NCBI GenBank assembly: GCA_948146395.1
Contig: OX411543.1
Location: 50,010,517 to 50,074,516 of the forward strand
Source: Fragum whitleyi
Taxonomy: Eukaryota; Mollusca; Bivalvia; Cardiida; Cardiidae
DNA length: 64,000 nucleotides
Direction: 5' to 3'
The notes beneath the pieces are model-generated. The model saw nothing but the letters and a program-made list of their open reading frames with translations, searched no databases and was not told where the DNA came from. Below, one piece after another: positions 1 through 12,099 of the stretch (within the stretch, counting starts at the first letter, position 1; each line of letters begins with the position of its first letter). The position numbers were made by a program, and so were the translations under genes.

Positions 1-141
1 AATCTGTTTTCCTTTCCGTCTGATAGTATTTAGTAAAAATTCAAAGTTGATCAGACAAGCTGACCTGTAAAAAAATTGGGTATTTTGGGAAGGATATACA
101 TTCCAAATAAGAAGAGGATAAAAAACTTATTCTTTGATTCC
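1..141. other. Intron or flank, no feature seen
   Basis: AT-rich sequence without a recognisable exon or repeat. It is presumably DAP3 intron, because the gene's 5' exons must lie to the left. Confidence 0.3.
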
Positions 142-1205
142 TTTTTAGCTCGCCCGGGACGAAAGTCTCGGAAGAGCTATTGTCATACCCTCGGATGTCG
201 GCGTCAGCGTCCGTGTCAGCGTCCACATTAGGTTAAAGTTTTTTATTTCAATAAACATTTATCCTAGAGGCTTTATTTTTTACAGAAACACTCATTAGGG
301 CATGGGCTTTCATTTGAGACCTTTAGACTGTGACCTTGGCCCTTTCAAAAAAGTTTTAACCAAAAACTTTAACCAAAAAAACTTTAACCTTGCTTATATT
401 TTCTGAAAGCTTTTAACTAGAGACATCATTACTTCATATGCACACTCATTAGGTGATAGGCTTTCACCAGAGACAAAGGTCCTTCACAATTTGACCTTGA
501 CCTTGACCCTTTGTGGACTTAGAACAACTTTAACCCAAAACTTTAACCAAAAACTTTAACCTTGCATATATTTTTTAATGCTCTAACCTAGGGACATCAT
601 TACTTCATATATATACTCACCAGGCGATAGGCTTTCACCAGAGACCAAGGTCCTTCACAATTTGACCTTGACCTTTACCATTTGTGGACTTAGAAAAACT
701 TTAACCTAAAATTTTAACCAAAAACTTCAACCTTGCTTACATTTTCTGAATGCTTTAACCTAGGGACCTCGTTACTTCATTTACATACTCATTAGGTGAT
801 AGCCTTTTGCGAGAGACCAAGGTCCTTGATAATTTGACCTTAACCTTGACCTTTTATGGACTTGGGAAAAACTTAAACTGAAAAACTTTAACCAAAACTT
901 TAACCTTGCTTATATTTTCTTGAAGCTTTAACCTAGGGACATCATTTCTTCATTTGCATACTCACCAGGTGATAGGCTTTCGCCAGAGACCAAGGTCCTT
1001 TACAATTTGACCATGACCTTTTTAAGAACTAGGAAAAACTTTAACCAAAATATTTTAACCCAAAACTTTAACCTTGCTTATATTTTCTGAATGCTTTACT
1101 CTAGGGACATTATTATTTCATACACATAATCACTAGGTGATAGCCTTTCACCGGAGTCCAAGGTCCTTGACAATTTGACCTTGATCTTGACCTTGCTTAT
1201 ATTGT
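142..1205 (+). mobile_element. Family H element with 171-bp tandem core
   Basis: The head is TTTTTAGCTCGCCCGGGAC, folding back on itself (AGCTC...GAGCT) and followed by GTC-rich sequence. About five tandem units follow; the marker GACATCATTACTTCAT recurs near 422, 593, 765, 938 and 1106, a period of about 171 bp. Each unit is rich in CTTTAACC and TTGACCTTGACC. No matching tail hairpin is visible, so the 3' end appears lost. Confidence 0.7.
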
Positions 1206-1294
1206 ATCGGTCGTTCTATGAATGCTGTATTCTTATTTATACACTGATGTACAACAGGCAGCCAGAATTGGGTAAGACATCTGTATTTCTTTTA

Positions 1295-2733
1295 TTTTTT
1301 TAGCTCACCTGAGCACGAAGTGCTCAAGGTGAGCTATTGTGGTTAGGTGGATGTCCGTCGTGTGTCCAGTGTGGTCAACATTTACCTTGTATGCACTCTA
1401 GAGGCCATATTTTTTGCCCAATCAACCTGAAATTTGGTCAGAATGATTGTCTTGATAAAATCTCGGACGAGTTCGAAATTGGGTCAAGTGGGGTCAAAAA
1501 TGAGTCAAGTGGGATCAAAAACTAGGTCACAGGGTCAAATCTTAGAAAAACCTTGTATGCACTCTAGAGGCCACATTTTTTGCCCGTTTAACCTGAAATT
1601 GGGTCAGAATGATTGTCTTGATGAAATCTTGGATGAGTTTGAAATTGGGTCAACTGGGGTCAAAAACTAGGTCGAAGGGTCAAATCTGAGAAAAACCTTG
1701 TATGCACTCTAGAGGCCACATTTTTTGCCCAATCAACCTGAAATTTGGTCAGAATAATTGTCTTGATAAAATCTCGGACGAGTTTGAAATTGGGTCAAGT
1801 GGGATCAAAAACTAGGTCACAGGGTCAAATCTTAGAAAAACCTTGTATGCACTCTATAGGCCACATTTTTTGCCCGTTCTACCCGAATTTTGGTCAGAAT
1901 GATTGTCTTGATGAAATCTTGGAAGAGTTTGAAATTGGGTCAACTGGGGTAAAAAACTAGGTCACAGGGTCAAATCTTAGAAAAACCTTGTATGCACTCT
2001 AGAGGCCACATTTTTTGCCCGATAAACCTGAAATTGGGTCAGAATGATTGTCTTGGTGTAATCTTGGATGAGTTTGAAATTGGGTCAAGTGGGATCAAAT
2101 ACTAGGTCACAGGGTCAAATCTTAGAAAAACCTTGTATGCACTCTAGAGGCCACATCTTTTGCCCGTTCAACCTGAATTTTGGTCAGAATTAATATCTTG
2201 ATGAAATCTTCGACAAGTTACAAATTGGGTCAACTGGGGTCAAAAACTAGTTCACAGGGTCAAATCTTAGAAAAACCTTGTATGCACTTTAGAGGCCACA
2301 CTTTTTGCCCCATCAACCTGAAATTCGGTCAGAATGATTGTCTTGATGAAATCTTCGACAAGTTCCAAATTGGGTCAACTGGGGTCAAAAACTAGGTCAC
2401 GGGGTCAAATCTTTAAAAAAAACCTTGTTTGCACTCCAGAGGCCAAATTTTTTGTCCAATCAACATGAAATTTTGTCAGAATGATTGAATTGGTGCAATT
2501 TTTCATGAGTACGAAATTGGGTCATCTGGGATCAAAAACTAGGTCAAAGAGTCAAATCATAGAAAATCGTTGTAAGTCAACCTGAAAATTGTAAAAAAAG
2601 GATTCCCAAGTTGTATAGAAGAAATAGCATTGTTTAGCGTAGTCATTCATCATTCTATTTCTAATACTACTTGTGAAAATTTTAGACAGTTTGTTCAGGT
2701 GAGCGAATAATGGCCACTATGGCCCTCTTGTTT
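1295..2733 (+). mobile_element. Family A element, 146-bp core, complete
   Basis: The head TTTTTTAGCTCACCTGAGCA forms a hairpin with TGCTCAAGGTGAGC. The core has eight units of about 146 bp, with TGTATGCACT at 1388, 1553, 1700, 1843, 1989, 2133 and 2279 and a variant at 2427. The 3' end carries the inverted copy of the head (CAGGTGAGC), hairpin TGGCCACTATGGCC and terminus CTCTTGTTT. It is a non-autonomous Helentron-like element with both ends intact. Met-started readings through it are satellite frames. Confidence 0.85.
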
Positions 2734-3622
2734 ATATATGAGATTTAAATGTTTGTGAATCAGTTTCACCATTTGGTTTTAGAGTTCTAAATTATATTAA
2801 AATCATCTACAATACTTATACATTTAGGATATATTAAAATTTTGAAGAGGTTTGGGCTTCGTATTTATGATAGTTATACCTTGTTTGAAAATAAAAGCTT
2901 TTAATGTTAATACCATTTCAGTCACACATTGTAAGTATTGGATAAGATATCTGCATATATTTTTCCATTTGCGTAAAAAAATACATGATATGTACTGGCT
3001 ATGGCAATTTGGAAGAATCTTTACAGCAACATTCAAATTCAATGGTACTATATTTTCATAATATATGGCATAGGTTAAAATGAATACTCTCACATTTCAA
3101 ATACAAAAAAGGAACATTTAAGTTGTTTATTCTTGAATGATATCAATTAATTTCTAATTATACAATCTGTCTTCAGGTCTTGTCAAATTATATCCTCAGG
3201 CTCCCTAGATCTTTTTAGTACCCTCTCCCCCCCTTCCAATAGCTTCCTTCCAGGGTACATGATTTTGCATATAACTATGTGACAAGCATCCAATAGGGCG
3301 AGCTATGTTGTCCTCTGACAACTCTTGTTAAGATCTTTCATACCTTTCTCTTGTAGGAAAATAAAATCCTTGTCAGTCTTTTGAAATTTTAAACTGGCTC
3401 CAGTTGAGGATGAAAAGTTGGTACTTTTGGAATAGATACTATTCTACCTTAAAGGAAATATTGTGGAAAAAGGATAAATTGCTTCTTTTTCCACATTAAT
3501 TCTTCATACAAAATTACCTAGACCTAAAATGCTGGGACCCTACTGAAATGGTTGAGTATTGTTTCTCAGAAATGAAAATTTTATCCATTGATATTTCTGA
3601 TCAAATCTTCTTATATTTCTAG
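2734..3622. other. DAP3: DAP3 intron, mostly unique
   Basis: AT-rich intron sequence. A tail-like remnant at about 3293-3329 (TTGTCCTCTGACAACTCTTG) resembles E/F family 3' ends. No upstream DAP3 exon was found here. Confidence 0.5.
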
Positions 3623-3697
3623 ACTGAAGAACAAGTAACATTCACCCTTCGTGAGAAGTATGATGTGGGTACCCCTATAACTGATATCATTGAATTT
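3623..3697 (+). CDS. DAP3: DAP3 exon (first in window)
   Basis: 25 codons, phase 0 at both ends. The acceptor follows a T-rich tract ending ...TTTCTAG and the donor is GTAAGT. The translation starts TEEQVTFTLREKYD and continues VGTPITDIIEF. It aligns with the DAP3 segment before the conserved 'LKEL' helix, where vertebrate proteins have a similar 'EKY...KGSPLGEVVEQG' stretch. The preceding exon must end in phase 0 and is not visible in the window. Confidence 0.85.
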
Positions 3698-3849
3698 GTA
3701 AGTATAATTCATTGTGTAACATGCCACATGTTTTATAATAGGTTAAGGACTGGTACTGCTACACTGAGACTATGAAAAGAACCATGTGAGAATTTATTGA
3801 TTATTTTAAATTTTATCCCTTACCTGAAAAGGGAGCATCTTGGGACGTC

Positions 3850-4008
3850 ATAAATATATAATACGTACTTAGTGTTTTGTATAAGAAAAAATATCTAACG
3901 AGGTTGGGAGAATTGATCATTGTTGAGGCTCTGCCGAGACAATTATCAATTCTCACAACCTCGTTAGATATTTTTTCATTCAATACACTTAGTACATATT
4001 ATATTTAT
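3850..4008. mobile_element. Foldback MITE 1
   Basis: A long imperfect inverted repeat covers almost the whole element. The left arm contains AAATATCTAACGAGGTTG and the right arm the complementary TCACAACCTCGTTAGATATT. The arms are about 70 bp with a short central loop (GCTCTGCC). It shares TTCTCACAACCTC with the foldback element at 13385-13508. Confidence 0.7.
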
Positions 4009-4264
4009 CTTATAACCTTTTTTTGTCTTGTTTTCGACAATGTTTCTAACTGAAATGCAAGTTTCTAAAAATAGCTGCATGATATTATTGTTCTAAAAAT
4101 AACTACATGTATGTGATATCATAAAAAATATCATACGGGATGTTATCACATGGATATTTGTATAGTTATAAGATAAAGTGTTCTCCCTAGTCAGACTGCA
4201 TGGATTATGCAGACTTACAAGATTCAATATTTTTATACGCTCAACTATAAACAGAACATATAAT

Positions 4265-4859
4265 TTGAATATCTATTGCGTCTTGTGTCCACTTCTTTGT
4301 CAGGAGCATAACTCTGCTACCTTAGTCTGGTTGACTTGAAACTTGGCAGAACTTTGTGTTTCTCACATGATTACAGAGGGCAATGCCCAAGAACCATAAC
4401 TCTACCTAGCTTATTTTTTTGCTCCACTGGCCAAAGAAATTTTCATCCAGTGAAAAATATGGCTTAAGTTGGCTTGGCTAATTTCAAAATATGGGAAAAA
4501 GTAACTTTTCTCAGAACCTGATTGCTGAATATCAGTTGAATTATACATGATCGATCATTGGTTGTCCCTCTATAAGGCTACAAAAATCTATATATTGTAT
4601 AGAGGAAACTTTGAAAACCATTTTCTCAGTACCTAAATCACGCATATCAATTAAACTTCTCATGAATGATCCTTGGGTGACCCATTATCAGTTTACCAAA
4701 ATTAATTGTGATCAAATAAAAAGTATGTCTTTTATTGACTGAGGTCACTTCTCTGATTGTTATTTAGTTGAAACTCTGAAAATCAATTTCACAAAATCTA
4801 AAGGATGGATCATCTCTAAATATGCCTGTGGAGGGATCAGCTGCTCAAGCAGCTCTAGT
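4265..4859 (+). mobile_element. CTAG-terminated Helitron-like element
   Basis: The 3' end is hairpin AGCTGCTCAAGCAGCT (4839-4854) followed directly by CTAG (4855-4858) and T, the classical Helitron 3' signature. The body has degraded units with GATCCTTGGGTGACCCATTA. The left boundary is approximate. Sister 3' ends lie at 11940 and 40430. Confidence 0.7.
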
Positions 4860-4872
4860 TGAGTAATTGCCC

Positions 4873-6532
4873 TTTTTAGCTCACCTGAGCACAGCATGCT
4901 CAAGTGAGCTATTGTGATCACCTTTTGTCCGGCGGCCGTCCGGCGTCCATCGTCAGTCGTCCGTCAACAATTTCTTTAAATGACGTCTCCTCCTAAACTA
5001 CTGGGCCAATTTTAATCAAACTTGGCAGAAATATTCCTTACGTGATCCCCTTTAATACTTGCTAAAAGAATAGAAATCGGTGAAAAACTCTGGTTGCTAT
5101 GGCAACCAAAGTAAAAAATTAAAGAAAATCTTAAAGATTCTTCTTCTTCTGAACAAGCAGCCCTACAGCCTTGAAATTTGGCATGGATGATCAGCTCATA
5201 GACCTTAATAAAAATAGCTAAAATCATATATGTTGGGCAAACAGGTGCGGAGCACCAGGGGGGAGGGGGTAGTACTTTGGGTAAATTTTGTAATCTTTAA
5301 TCTTTTTCTTCTTCTGAACATGAAGCCCTACAGCCTTGAAATTTGGCATGGATGATCAGCTCATAGACCTTAATAAAAATAGTTAAAATCTTATCTGTAG
5401 GGCCACCAGGTGCAGAGCACCAGGGGGGAGGGGGTAGTACTTTTGTGAAAATTTTGTAATCTTTAACCTTCTTCTTCTGAACCAGGAGCCCGACAAATTT
5501 GAATACTGGCATGGATGATCAGCATATGGACCTTTTTAAAAATAGCTAAAATCATGACTGTAGATTTACCAGGTGTGGAGCACCAGGGGGGAGAGGGTAG
5601 TACTTCTGTGAAAATTTTGTAATCTTTAACCTTCTTCTTCTTCTGAACCACGAGCCCTACAGACTTGAAAATTGGCATGGAGGATCAGCTCATAGACCTT
5701 AATAAAAATAGCTAAAATCATGACTGTAATGCCACCAGGTGCGGAGCACCAGGGGGGAGGGGGTAGTTATTATGTGAAAATTTTGTAACTTTAACCTTCT
5801 TCTTCTAATGAACCAGGAGCCCTACAGACTTCAATATTGGCATGGATGATAAGCATATGGATCTAAAATAAAATAGCTAAAATCATGAATTTAGGGCCAC
5901 CAGATGCGGAGCATTAGGGGGAGGGGGTAGTACTTTGGATCAATTTTGAAATCTTTAACCTTATTCTTCTCCTGGATCAGGAACCCTAGACTTGAAAATT
6001 GTCATTGGTGATCAATATATTGACATAAATAAAAATAGCTAAAATCATGACTGTAGGGTTACCAGGTGCTGAGTGTCTTGGGGAGGGGGTAGTACTTTGG
6101 ATCATTTTTGAAATCTTTAAACTTCTTCTAATGAACCAGGAGTCCTACAGACTTGAAAATTGGTATGGATGATCAGCATATTGACATTAATTGAATTTGC
6201 TAAAATCATGACTGTAGATCCACCAGGTGCAGAGCATCTTGGGGGAGGGGGGAGAGCTTTGACATGGATTGATCAACTCATTAAAGAAAACTTTAAAAGT
6301 CTCGGACTCAGCCTGTATATCTGGCATAGAATAGCTGATCACAGACCTTTTATGAAAAAAGCTTAAATAAATAATGACCAGGGGAGGAGCAGAGGAGGGG
6401 GGGAAGGATTATTTCAAATGTTATCTGATTGAAAAAGTGAAAATCTCTTTTTCTGTGGTTGCATGGACATACCTAGGTAATGAAGCTTTTTTCTCAGGTG
6501 AGCGGACCCAGGGCCAACGGCCCTCTTGTTTG
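4873..6532 (+). mobile_element. Family A element, 164-bp core, complete
   Basis: The head TTTTTAGCTCACCTGAGCA begins at 4873 with a GTCCGGCG/GTCCGTC stretch. Seven units of about 164 bp follow; the GAGCACCAGGGGGGAG marker or its variants lie near 5251, 5416, 5579, 5745, 5910, 6072 and 6233. The tail is CTCAGGTGAGCGGACC, hairpin GGGCCAACGGCCC and TCTTGTTT. The same core appears inverted at 17945-21259 and 60062-64000. Confidence 0.85.
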
Positions 6533-6908
6533 TTTATAATCCAGCAGTGTGACAAGCATATCTTGTGACAATTTGCCACCTTGTTGGCATTGAGAGCAGA
6601 TTTTCGGAATCTAGGATAATCATTCTGAATTCCTATTAAATTATTTTCAAAAAACAACCTCTAGTGAGCATCTGCTTGATGATATCCTTTTTAGGTTCCC
6701 TTTTTTGGAGAAAATCCGAGTTATCATCACCTTTGCATCAGTTGTGTTGGTGTTGGCATTGGTTATGTTGATGGTGTAGGTGTTGGCAGGACAAACTTTA
6801 ACCTTGATTATATCTCTATTGTTATTGAAGATAACTTCGTGAAGCTTGATATGAGCTTTCACCATCACAAGAGCTATCCAAACTCTTTAAGGGGAAAACT
6901 CTGAAAAC
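6533..6908. repeat. Degraded repeat with GTTGGCATTGG-type stretch
   Basis: A stretch around 6735-6805 reads as the reverse complement of the family P segment near 43440-43510 and 45850-45915 (multiple GCCAACACCAA steps). The left part resembles a family V tail (GTGACAATTTGCCACCTTG). No gene is seen. Confidence 0.4.
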
Positions 6909-6920
6909 ATTTTTGTAAGA

Positions 6921-7200
6921 TTGATTGATTGATTGAATGGATTTTAACGCCGCTTTCAACATTATTTCAGTTATATCGCGCCGGCCGGAGCACCTAACAA
7001 TGGATTCCTGGTATTTCTCTCACCTGTACTACCATTACATCCTTTCCTAGCCTCCGACTGCTATCTCACATAGTTTTACGATTATCTACCCATTGGTGAG
7101 AGACAAACATCCTAAAGGATATTTGCCGCCACCGGGGATCGAACTCACGACTTCCAGATTGGAAGTCTTATGCCTAACCAACTGCGCTATGGTGGTGGCT
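6921..7200 (-). mobile_element. tRNA-derived SINE, full length, with 12-bp TSD
   Basis: The tRNA-like 5' head on the minus strand (7200 to about 7125) has an A box (TAGCGCAGTTGG) and B box (AGTTCGATCCC); matching GCCACC/GGTGGC ends could close an acceptor stem. The body ends at 6921 in a (GATT)n tail. Target duplication ATTTTTGTAAGA flanks it exactly at 6909-6920 and 7201-7212. It is a mollusc-type SINE and not a functional tRNA gene. Confidence 0.9.
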
Positions 7201-7212
7201 ATTTTTGTAAGA

Positions 7213-8562
7213 GTAATGCCCTTTGTAGTTTCACCTTTAAGGACCACCCTAAGTCTGTCGTACGTAATCCATTGACAACAATCTTAAAAACTTCTCCTGA
7301 ACCATTGGGCCAATTTCAATGAAACTTTGCCAAAATGTTCCATGAGTGACCCTCTTTAAAAATTGTTTGCAAAATTCTCCGACGGCGGCACTCATTCTTT
7401 CCGACTATTTGTCTCTCACCAATGGGTTGTTAATCGTAGACCTATGTGAGATAGCTGCTGGAGGCTAGGAAAGAATGTGGTGGTTGTACTGGTGATAGAA
7501 ATACCAGGAATCCATTGTTAGGTGCTCCAGCCGCCACTATATAACCGAAACAATGTTGAAAGGGGTGTTACACTCCATTCAATCAATCAATCAAACCAAA
7601 ATTCTGATTGGCAGGGTGTGTCATTTTTTCTTTTTGACATCTTTGAGCATCATCTCCTCCTGAACCAGGCCGATTTTAATGAATGTTCCTTGGGTGACCC
7701 TATTGAAATATTATTTTGCAAAATTTTAATTGGCCCACAAATATGGGCATAGCAGGAAGAGGCTTATTTTGAGCCCGATATCTTTAAACGACATCTCCTC
7801 CTGAAGGACTTGGCCGATTTCAATGAAACTTTTCCTGAATTTTCCTTTGGTGACCCTTTTCAAAAACTGATCATGAAATTTTGATTGGCCTATAAATATG
7901 GGCATGAGGGACTTATTTTGAGCCCAAAATCTTTGAACAACATCTCCTGAACCATTGGGCTGATTTCAATATAACTTTACCAAAATGTTCCTTGTGGGAC
8001 CCTTTTCAAAAATTGTTAGCAAAATTTTGATTGGCACATAAATGGAGTGGCAGAGCAGGGTTTTTTTTTAGCATAAAATCTTTGAGCAACATGTTCTCCT
8101 GAAACAATGGGCCGAATTTTAATGAGACATTACTAGAATGTTCCTTGGGTGACCTATTTTAAAATTTGATAGCGAAATTTTGATTGGCACATGAATATGG
8201 GGGTGGCAGGGAGGGGCTAATTTTGAGCCCAAAATCTTTGAACGACATCTCCTTCTGAACCACTATGTCAATTCCAATGAAACTTTACCAGAATGTTCCT
8301 TGGATGACCCTCTTTGAAAACTGTTTTCAAAATTTTGATTGGCTTATAAATATGGACATGGCAGGGTGGGGCTCATTTAGAGTCTCCTCAGTAATGAATG
8401 GGTGGGTAGGGTCTATTTTCAATTTAAATTCTTGGAATAACATCTCATCTTCAACAATTAGGCTTATGTGAATGAAACTTTGCCAGAAAATTACTTTGAT
8501 GATATCCACTGGACCAATAAAATTCAGGTGAGCAGTTTAGGGCCATTCTGGCCCTCTTATTT
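7213..8562 (+). mobile_element. Family A element, about 150-bp core, head eroded
   Basis: The units contain TCAATGAAACTTTACCAGAA and TTCCTTGGGTGACCC. The tail at 8527-8562 is CAGGTGAGCAGTTTAGGG, with hairpin GGCCATTCTGGCC and a mutated CTCTTATTT end. The head hairpin is lost. A second SINE (7379-7596) interrupts a unit. Confidence 0.75.
7379..7596 (+). mobile_element. tRNA-SINE, 5'-truncated, with 9-bp TSD
   Basis: Same family as 6921-7200 but in the opposite orientation, lacking most of the tRNA head and ending in (AATC)n. The duplication CAAAATTCT lies at 7370-7378 and 7597-7605. Removing the insert restores a normal family A core unit (TTGCAAAATTCTGATTGGC), so the insertion is younger than the array. 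Confidence 0.88.
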
Positions 8563-8672
8563 AATATTATCTTTTAAATTAAATTGTTCCAAGAAGGTAT
8601 GAAAAAAAGTAATTGTGTGGTAATAGTTTAAAACTAAAGAAATAGTTGTGAATAGGTTCTGTTCTTTCACAG

Positions 8673-8752
8673 GGTTTAGACAGGCCTCCATTTTCCACAA
8701 AGTGTATTGGTATTATATTGAAGGAATTAAGAAGAGCTGCCTCCGACAAAAA
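8673..8752 (+). CDS. DAP3: DAP3 exon
   Basis: 80 nt: 26 codons plus two bases (AA), which are completed by the first base of the next exon. The acceptor is TTCTTTCACAG and the donor GTAAGA. The product, GLDRPPFSTK then CIGIILKELRRAASDK, contains the conserved helix seen as 'VGIVLKELKRQSS' in vertebrate DAP3. It is the strongest single identifier of the gene in this window. Confidence 0.92.
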
Positions 8753-9470
8753 GTAAGATTTCTATCCTTTTCTGCATTTTGGAAAATGTTACACAGAGCA
8801 ACAGATTTTGAGTTTAAGATTCAAATATTTTAATTATTTTTGCATAAAACCTATATATATATATAGTGTGGATACTCATTGCAATAATCTTGCCCAGTCG
8901 ATTCAAATGTGATTTCCATGATGCAACTGTTTTTTGCCTACCTATCTCCAAGTTTTTCCTTGTTAACACTGATTAGATCACAATTTTCAATAGATTTTCT
9001 TAAAACTTTCTCTGATCCATCAAGTATGAAATGGAGCAAAAGGAAATTTAACTAAGAAATCCTCATTAACAATCTAGAGGCCACAGTTGTAAGCTTATTT
9101 TCTTCAAACTTGCATAGAGCGATTGTACAATTTCAAGGATGGTTGCTTTTGAAAATGAATCAGGTCTGTCTAGTATCACAAGAAAAGGGGTCTCATGAAA
9201 ATATGATTAAGATGTCCTGATTATCACAATAAAGTACACAGTTTTCATTCAATTCACTACAAAGTTGAACATAATTATTGATAATAAAATCACTGGCTTC
9301 AGAATTCGTGAAGTACCTCAAGTTTCACCGGAAAAGGGGCCTTGCGGAAATGTAGATCAGGGCCCAAGATTATAAAACTTTTCTCATTCTCAACTTAAAA
9401 TTTTCTCAAATTCGAAATGAGATTAAAGCCTTTAATGGTTTGTGATACTGGTAAAAGTAGGAACTTAGAA
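8753..9470. repeat. DAP3 intron with TA run and family K fragment
   Basis: A (TA)n run lies near 8862-8877. About 8950-9460 carries two or three diverged family K units (AACTTGCATAGAGCGATTGT and TCACAAGAAAAGGGG), also seen at 13840-14460 and 22550-22950. Confidence 0.5.
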
Positions 9471-9627
9471 GAAAATATAAAAAAAGTTGTTATAAATAAT
9501 AACTTATTTATATTATCTTCTATGTTCACGGATTTATTTGAATTCTAAATTTGAAAAAATTCTCAGTTGGGCATTAAAATTTTTTTATAACCTCCGGCCT
9601 GCTTTCCTTGTCCCTTGACTAACTATT

Positions 9628-9715
9628 AAAGATTCAATCTTCAGTTTAACTATTTTAACTAATTTTTGCTCTTTGATTAATTTTAAAAAAACAGTTAAAC
9701 TGAAGATTTTTTTAA
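9628..9715. repeat. Short foldback repeat
   Basis: AATCTTCAGTTTAACT near 9630 and AGTTAAACTGAAGATT near 9692 are perfect inverted copies around an AT-rich loop of about 50 bp. It is probably a small MITE remnant. Confidence 0.55.
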
Positions 9716-10456
9716 TGGAAATTCCCTACTATTTGGAATACTTATTGTTATTAAAGATAGCCCTTTCTTTTGATACTTTTGTATAATTTGTGATTATATT
9801 TTTTATAGATCTATGATGCCATAGGCTTTTAAGCTCCTTGGCTGAAGGCATGCTATGCTTATTTGAGCCAGTCTTTGTGCCATATTGTATTCTAAAATAT
9901 TAAAAATCAAGGTTCATTGTAAAAAAAAGACTGTGAATCACTTAATTTTTTCATCCATTTAAGAAGACAGCTTTTCTGAACATTTGATGTGAAATATCCT
10001 TTGATTTGCATTATCTTTTTGCAATTGAATTTTGCAAAAAATCTATCCCGAAAATACATGTTTTTTATGTCAAAATCTTCAGTGGAATGGTTTTGCAGCA
10101 AAATATCTAAATTTCAGCATAGGTCACTGAATAAATTTTTCGAGAAAAAAGTCAATATTTCTAGTAACTTTCTCAATTAAAGCAACACAGAACACATTAA
10201 CATTTAATATTGTTCAACCTTATTGTACTTCCTACACTTATATCTTCATAATGATTAAAATAAACCTCATGCGTCTTTTTACAAAGCAAATGATGTTTTC
10301 GGGATGAAAATCAGTTAATTATTTCCAAAAAATTAAATATATCCGAATTTAGTCCCTAAAAAAGGGTTGGCCCCTTGATGACGTGTTGACGCCAACTCTA
10401 TTTTATAAAATGTTTTTTTATGACCAACATATGAAAGCAAGTATTTCAAAGTTCAG
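9716..10456. other. DAP3: DAP3 intron, nothing recognised
   Basis: AT-rich and non-repetitive by eye; no exon or element ends were identified. Confidence 0.4.
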
Positions 10457-11466
10457 TTTTTTATGCTCCACAAGGGGAGAGCATATAGCCGCCACTTCAT
10501 TTGTCCTTCCATCTGTCTGTCTGTAATTCCGTCCGTCTGTCCTTCCCCACCTATTTCTCCATAACCCTTGGGCCAAATCAAATGAAACTTACCATGTTAA
10601 CTTCCTATGATATAGTGTTGATGCATCTGTGATGGTTTTTTGATTGGAGGCCTCGTCACAGGAAAAGGGGACTTAGGGTAAAAAAACAGTTTTTCCAAAT
10701 TTCTCCTAGTCTAACAGTCAGAATTTAGTGAAATTTCTTTTCTGAGTAGCAAATCAGATGCCCTTTACTAAAAACAATTTGAAAAAAAAAATATGGAAAA
10801 AGGGGGCTAAATGTTTGTTACCTTTATGTTAGTGTGTAAAATACAGTTATTCTATCATTTCTCCTAGTCTTATGCTCAGAATTTGATGAAATTTCACATT
10901 TGAGTAGCAAATCAGATGCCCTTTACCATAAACAATTTGAAATTTGTGTCTAGAAATATGTCATGCAAAAAAGGGTATTAATGTTTGTTACCTTTATGTT
11001 AGCTGTATAAGATAACAGCTTATTTGAGTCCTTACAATCTGACCACAGAGCATATCTCCCAAAGTATAATAGCTATCAACATGCAGTGCACAAGAACTAC
11101 AACTCTTAATTGCTTGATTTTAGAGTTATTGCCCTTTGTTATTTTTGATACTTAGATTTTGTCTGGAGCATATCTCCTAAAGAATAATAGCTATCAACTT
11201 GAATTTTTATGGGTGGATAGATCTCATGGAGGACAAGTTCAGTGCACAAGAACTACAACTCTTGCTTGCATAATTTTGGAGTTATTGCCCTTTGTTATTT
11301 TTAGATTTTAGGTAAATCTCTGACAGTACAAAAGAATCTTTATTCTATTTGGCTTCAGTTTACTACCAAGCTTTGGTGGCAGGGGATGTCCATGTCCAAC
11401 ATGGCGCTTGTTTTTGTGACAATGCCTTATTTGGGGAGCATAATCTGTCTCTGACAGCTCTTGTTT
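10457..11466 (+). mobile_element. Family E element, complete, with family I core inside
   Basis: The head TTTTTTATGCTCCACAAGGG is a hairpin (ATGCTC...GAGCAT) followed by GTCTGTCTGTAATTCCGTCC. The 3' end has the inverted head GGGGAGCATAA, small hairpin TGTCTCTGACA and GCTCTTGTTT. The right half (about 11030-11412) is family I core with its own tail (CATGTCCAACATGGCGCTTG), so an I piece was inserted or exchanged into E. Confidence 0.75.
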
Positions 11467-11959
11467 GCTTTAGGCAAGATTTGCAGACAATTTAAAATTT
11501 TGACCTTAATTGACCCTCCTCAGTTGCCTTAAGGGAATCTTAGGTGACTCTTTATCAGACTACAAAAAAAAATAATGTGATAAGATGAAAAATATGTCTT
11601 TTATGGATGGAGGTAATTACTTATGTGTGATATACTGAAAACTTTGCAAATCATTTTCTCCGCATCTAATCGATGCATATCCACCAAATTACACTAGAAG
11701 GGTTCTTGTGTGACCCATTATCAGACTGTACAACATTATTTTGATTGGTTGAAAAATATGTTAACATGCGGAGGTCAATTTTATATATGTTATTCCTCTA
11801 TCATGAATTTTTCTTGGCAGAAATATTTAGCATGTGACACTCAATTAACAATCATTTACTAGAAAACATTAAAACACTCATTCAAACACTTAGATTCTAG
11901 TCTGATCATATCAGTAGATTCAGGCCTGTGCAGCAAGTCAGCTGCTCAAGCAGCTCTAG
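11467..11959 (+). mobile_element. CTAG-terminated Helitron-like element
   Basis: It ends in hairpin AGCTGCTCAAGCAGCT (11940-11955) and CTAG (11956-11959) followed by T, identical to the 3' end at 4839-4858. The body has J-like units (ATTATCAGACTGTACAA). The left boundary is uncertain. Confidence 0.65.
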
Positions 11960-12099
11960 TTTACATCTTTAACTAAACACACAAAAAAGAACCATCTGGA
12001 AACTCTGTTAAAATAATTATTTGAAAAAGAGATTGGTTCCACTGAAGGTCAACTGGGGGTTGCATTTCAAAACTTCTTTCACCTATAGAAAGAATGAAC

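Noticed and set aside
1200..1285. Possible exon near ACAACAG | GCAGCCAGAATTGG | GTAAGA
   Set aside because: 14 nt only, would shift the frame, and does not resemble the DAP3 segment expected before 3623.
1388..2500. CRISPR-like regular repeats
   Set aside because: Units are directly adjacent tandem copies without unique spacers, in a spliced eukaryotic genome; they are transposon cores.
2922..2930. Possible 9-nt microexon (TTTCAG | TCACACATT | GTAAGT) upstream of the first DAP3 exon
   Set aside because: Splice signals are good and the length keeps phase, but three residues cannot be aligned to DAP3, and such matches occur by chance in AT-rich introns. Transcript reads would decide.
7120..7200. 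tRNA gene on the minus strand (also 15440-15516, 21430-21509, 50105-50180)
   Set aside because: A and B boxes and partial stems are present, but each continues into a SINE body, two are flanked by exact target duplications, and the anticodon arm of the 7120-7200 copy lacks the usual U before the anticodon.
8860..8880. TA run as a promoter TATA box
   Set aside because: It is a dinucleotide repeat in an intron with no nearby transcription start evidence.
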